DNA of 64,000 bases. Origin: Mucor racemosus (taxonomy: Eukaryota; Mucoromycota; Mucoromycetes; Mucorales; Mucoraceae). Position 1 is the first letter of the stretch. Each line of letters opens with the position of its first letter. The stretch covers positions 2,666,001 to 2,730,000 of the forward strand of contig JAPEHQ010000006.1 in NCBI GenBank assembly GCA_027405735.1, read 5' to 3'. Under the pieces are notes generated by a model. It was not told where the DNA came from. It did not search any database and saw nothing but the letters and a program-made list of their open reading frames with translations. Made by a program: the position numbers and the translations under genes. Shown here piece by piece: positions 59,865-64,000 of the stretch.

Positions 59865-60884
59865 TAAATAAACTGAAACGCGTTTCGTTTGGGAATTTTT
59901 TTTTAAAATGGGTATTTTGTCCACACTTGAAATCGAGGATCTAAAAATTTAAAAGTTTTAATAAAGATTGACAAAGAAATACATACGAATGTGCGAATAA
60001 AAAATATGTACATGGTTTACAAATAATTCTCAATGTAGTTTAACCCAAAAATGTATTAAACCATTTGCTATATATTGAGTAAAAATCTTTTGAATCCACC
60101 ATATAAAATATACCAAACATATGAAAAATCCTTCACAAAGCGTATATGATCAATTGATATGCTCTATATCATGTAAATACACAAACATACGGCTGTGAAA
60201 AGTACAGTTACTGGCAATATGATGCATTTTTGCATTCGTTTTTATTAACAAAGATTTAGAAAATGCTCATGGATAGAGATTTTTTTTTTTTTTGCTATTG
60301 AGTTTTACATTTAAGTACATAATTCATCTTAAAATTTTGCTTTATCAGTAATTTGCATTTTTAAAAATTTAAATAGTATACATATATATCATTGTCTAAT
60401 ATCTATTTTACTTATAACCGCTAACCATCTAATAAAGCAATGCATTCAAGAAAAAAAGGTTTAGGATTTTCTAGTATTTTTCTGGTAATTATTTGCTTTC
60501 CGTTATTTAAATCAGTTTTTTGAAAAAAAAAAAAAAAGATGCAGAATATATTGCACTACAACTTGAATATACATAAAAAGGACGGTTACTTATTTGATTT
60601 CTCTAGTTGTCATTGCCATAATATGTGCTAGTTTTGGCTGATTTCGTACTATCTTTAATTTGAAATGGTCTGCTGAACTACAAACCCCATTCAAAAAAAA
60701 AGTATACATTTTATTCCTACGATTTAACCAGAAATACAATGGATGCTAAAATCTTAATTTTGCATACTGTTACAGCTGTGGTAGCAATATTTCAAAAATT
60801 TGAGCTTATTTGGAATAATATTCATTGATTGCAGGCATTTTTTTCCCACTTATTTGATTTTTTTCAAGTAAAGTATGGGATGAA
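59865..60884. other. Gene-free spacer
   Basis: AATAAA overlaps the stop region of the helical-protein gene (59864-59870) as a likely poly-A signal. The rest is AT-rich without features. Confidence 0.5.
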
Positions 60885-61310
60885 ATGTCAAAACGGTCGA
60901 TAGAAATAATCTTGCCAAAATATTACATTTTTTATTAACAATACATCCAGAGGTTGTGTTTATATACTTTTCATTATAACTATATATTACACAGAATTAA
61001 TTATCTAAGGACATGATGTCAATTAACGAGGACGCATAATATAAATTAACGTGAACGCATGTTGATTTACTATCATCACACCAAATATGGACCAAGACCT
61101 TGAATGTGCGGCCTAAGATATAATACTGACATAGCAAGGAGTATTTTTTTTTGAAAAACGTATGCAAAAATCCCTCAAAAACAGTTGTTAGCTAATGAAG
61201 TCAAGATATGTTATTTGTAATGAATCAAATTATTACTATAATAGCTCACAGCAGCAATACTACTCATCTCAAATGTTCCTATAAATACTATAAGAAAATC
61301 TTTACATAAT
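60885..61310 (+). repeat. LTR-like dispersed repeat, Y-X order
   Basis: Y at 60885-61140 matches 39416-39640, and X at 61203-61300 matches 39326-39415, in the reverse order to the 39-kb copy. The two blocks are separated by about 60 unrelated bases. The permuted order is what partial copies of an element with terminal repeats would give. Confidence 0.6.
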
Positions 61311-61329
61311 TCCTTGTCTGAAAATAGAA

Positions 61330-62650
61330 GAGTCAATACCAGAATATAAAATGCACTGGCACAATTAGTAGGGGTGTTGTAGAGCCGAGTTTGTACTAGT
61401 AAATTTGGCTGGCAAAATCTCGCTCGACAACAATATTAGGCACAACATTGACCATTGACCAAAAGTGACTTAAAATCGATTGCAAAAATTAAGCGCCCAA
61501 ATTGAAGTATATATTAATTATTTACTTTCATAAGATAGACTCAACTCAAAGCTACTCTGCATTTTTTATTTCATCGAAAAATATTGATTTTTCGTCGAGA
61601 TAGCCAAAATAGTAGTTCACATATAGCTTAAAACATATGGTAACTGAGTTTCAAAGTTAATTTGTTGTAAAATCGAACAGAAAATGATCAAAAAATAAAT
61701 TTGTTTAATAGCTCATAAATTGAAAAGTAAATTGAACTAGCGTATTAAATAATCTTTGTACAGTTTTGGATTCTGCATCCATTGAAATAAAAATTAGATA
61801 AACATTCCACATTAAATTTTGCGCAAAATGCAATTGAAATTTTGGGGTTTTTTTGAAGATACACGTCACTTTTTATAAGCATATTTAAAATATAATAAAT
61901 TGAAATAATGCGCAAAAAAATTATCTATCGATCAAGCTATTGCAAAGTCTTTTAGCTGCATTATTTGTAGAGAAAACAACATTTTTGTCCAAATTTTTTT
62001 CTGTTTCAGAATTTGGGATGAGGGTATACAAGGGAAAAATGGACGCCAAAAATGGAGGTACCTTTTTGTACACATTTTTGAGGATATCTCCACGAAAAAT
62101 CAATATTTTGAAAAACTCTAAATTGGGTCTGAGAGAGCTCAGCGGGCTGGATGACATGAATCCAAAAAAACTGCTACTCAATTTAACAAATATTTTGAAA
62201 CTTACTATATAAATGCCCAAAAAAATGAAAAAAAATAAAAGTGCTCAGAATTTCTTTATATTCAACTATGTTATAGAGTGCTTTAAAAAAAGTAAATTTT
62301 ATTATTGAAAAGTGGTAGTATAGCTTAATTTTTTCTGGAGATATGAAGCCTCAAAGTTTTCAATCCATTAGCAGTAAAATACGCGTAAAAAATCTGAAAC
62401 CTTAGCATTGAAAAATTAATACCAACTGCAAAAAGTAGAATATTTCCGGATACTTATTTTTGGATTAAAGCTGAACAATTCAGGTACAACGACATATAAT
62501 TTTTTCTTTATGCTATTTAGTGAAAAACAAAGTTGAGCAGGGATGAAAAGTCGGACTCAATTTTTAAGCAGAAAGCGATGAAACTTACATGTTTTTGAGT
62601 CTTTTGTGAAATATAAAATATTTTCAGGAGCTGATATATAGCACAATGTC
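61330..62650 (+). repeat. Dispersed repeat family E, copy 3
   Basis: Starts at GAGTCAATACCAGAATATAAAA and matches copy 2 in direct and copy 1 in inverted orientation as far as about 62640. There similarity fades before the TATAGAGTGTAACT end, so the right end is lost. A minus-strand 99-codon frame (62220-61921) includes the FRGDILKNVYKKVP stretch shared with copy 1. Confidence 0.75.
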
Positions 62651-63582
62651 GTGCAAACTTCAAATAGTTACGAACCTGTGCTCATTTGGTTTATTAGGTA
62701 CATAAATATAACAAGCCAAATAGAATCAAAATTTCCCTTGTAGTTTGATCAAATACTGAATCCAAATTTTGGACAAAAATATTGATTTCACTACGAAAAA
62801 TGAAGCTATCGGCACAAATAAGTGCTCAGTCCGCTGAATTTATGTTTTATCTTTGAAAGTTCTCTCGTACAAAGAAATAATTTGTTAAATATATAAACCT
62901 GGTTGTTCGCTCTTTAGTTGGTAATATATTCTACTGTTTTTATAAGGATGCTGTATATATCCTATACATTATATCTCTTCACAGATGAAATTGCTTCAGA
63001 AAATAGCTATACGCTGTAGCGCAAACTGAATGGACTGTGTAAAACGCTAAAAGGCAGCAGTATAATTTATCAAGCTCAGATTTTTGACAGGTATAGCAGC
63101 ATCATGCCTACCATTGTAAATCGAGGTATTTAATTAGAAATGCATTATCTAACTGATGGTACTACTGCTGAATCAGATTATGGTTAAATATATTCAGCAA
63201 AAACGATTATAAAAGTCTTGTTTAGTACCTTAAAGTTGCATTTATTCAGTCTTCAAAGATTTGACAAGTTTGGATTAAAGGACTTTCAGAGACCTAAATC
63301 GTTCAACTGTAGTGTAAACTCCATTGCAATATATTCAAATAGTAGTAGATCCGCATGATGGTATTTTTTTTTTATATATATAGGAACTTATTCAGCATTG
63401 ATAGCATAAAAATTGCTGTAATGAGAATTGCAGAAATTTCAGGTACAATATATCACTCATTTCTCAAAGTCATATTCTGATATTTCTATTACATATAGAA
63501 TACGTTACTATATAATCATAAAAAAAAAGTATTTTACATATATTTTTATTAATCTAACAGGGAACAATTCATAAAAAAAAAT
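62651..63582. other. Spacer before the uS15m gene
   Basis: AT-rich, with no supported feature beyond the 3' flank of the ribosomal gene. Confidence 0.45.
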
Positions 63583-64000
63583 TTACAGAGTAATCTCGCC
63601 TTCAACAGCTCTAGGTTCTAAACCTAAACCATTTAAGCATTTATAATATCTATCAGCATCCTTTGATTTAAGGTATTTCAAAAGCTTTGCACGTTGATGA
63701 ACCATGTTGCGCAATTGCTTGTAGTTGTGCTTGTCTTTACGATGTTGATTCAAATGAGAGTTCAAGTTGTGAATACGAACAGTTAAAACAGCAGCTACAA
63801 TAACGAAATGTTAGTATATCAAAACATCTTCTGATCACAATCCGTATATTTACCTTGTACTTCAGGACTACCTGTATCTCCCTCCTTTTGCTTGAACCAG
63901 TCAATAGCTTGATGAACATTCCAAATTTGAACACTCTTGGCATTACCATTTTGAAGACTGACAATTTTTTGCAAGGCTTCTACTTTTTGATGTTCTGCCT
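63583..64000 (-). CDS. Mitochondrial ribosomal protein uS15m, 3' part
   Basis: The gene runs in from beyond the right edge. Exon pieces on the minus strand are 64000-63854 (partial) and 63794-63583, joined in phase (CAAG/GCTGCT) after a 59-nt intron. The visible part reads LTVRIHNLNSHLNQHRKDKHN, QLRNMVHQRAKLLKYLKSKD, YYKCLNGLGL, the bacterial S15 core. It is preceded by WFKQKEGDTGSPEVQ, the GDTGSPEVQ hallmark of S15. The upstream helical AEHQKVEALQKIVSL and the S15 family being organellar in this form point to the mitochondrial small subunit. The start lies outside the window. Confidence 0.9.

Noticed and set aside
1..64000. CRISPR arrays or prokaryotic operons
   Set aside because: No regularly spaced short repeats; introns, nuclear tRNAs and eukaryotic ribosomal genes show that this is a eukaryotic genome.

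Overview
The window looks like nuclear DNA of a fungus, most likely an early-diverging one of the Mucoromycota (Mucorales-like). The DNA is very AT-rich outside exons. Genes carry many short introns of about 50-110 nt with GTAAGT-type donors and TTTAG/TATAG acceptors. Highly expressed genes (RACK1, ribosomal proteins) use C/T-ending codons strongly. The gene set includes a fungal bifunctional BIO3-BIO1, Ctr copper transport, a siderophore-transporter relic and a CYRI/FAM49 homologue. I cannot name the species.

Layout. 1-4.3 kb: a repeat (R) in two direct copies around a segment (D) carrying a captured dynein-intermediate-chain-like exon, then LTR-like DNA abutting tRNA-Glu(CTC). 4.9-7.8 kb: two decayed minus-strand genes, one an MFS siderophore transporter. 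8.7 kb: a small secreted protein. 9.9-11.7 kb: first copy of dispersed repeat family E. 13-19.6 kb: RACK1, then a divergent biotin pair (BIO3-BIO1 and BIO2) that together convert DAPA precursor to biotin. 20.2-22.2 kb: second E copy next to a 492-bp pogo/Tigger-like MITE. 24-25.2 kb: a CYRI (Rac1-interactor) homologue. 29-31.7 kb: divergent ribosomal genes uL22 and eL15. 33.7-35.9 kb: a Ser/Thr-rich single-pass membrane protein. 36-43 kb: gene-poor, repeat-rich DNA with a second D/R copy, LTR-like X/Y repeats and tRNA-Leu(TAG). 44-49.5 kb: three minus-strand genes (F-box/LRR protein, kynurenine/aminoadipate-type aminotransferase, Ctr copper transporter). 51.8-59.9 kb: U2AF35, an RGS domain fused to an FSP1/AMID-like oxidoreductase, and an unrecognised long helical protein. 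60.9-62.6 kb: X/Y and E repeats again. 63.6-64 kb: the 3' end of a mitochondrial uS15 gene.

The genes are mostly ordinary housekeeping genes on short gene islands separated by repeat-rich, gene-free DNA. The only functional clustering is the biotin pair, and possibly the two ribosomal protein genes sharing one spacer. The most unusual item is the RGS-oxidoreductase fusion at 52.8-55.0 kb: the last RGS helix is encoded across an intron that joins it in frame to the FAD-binding domain, so it does not look like two genes wrongly merged. All exon models are read by eye from splice consensus, frame and family similarity; no search or alignment program was run.
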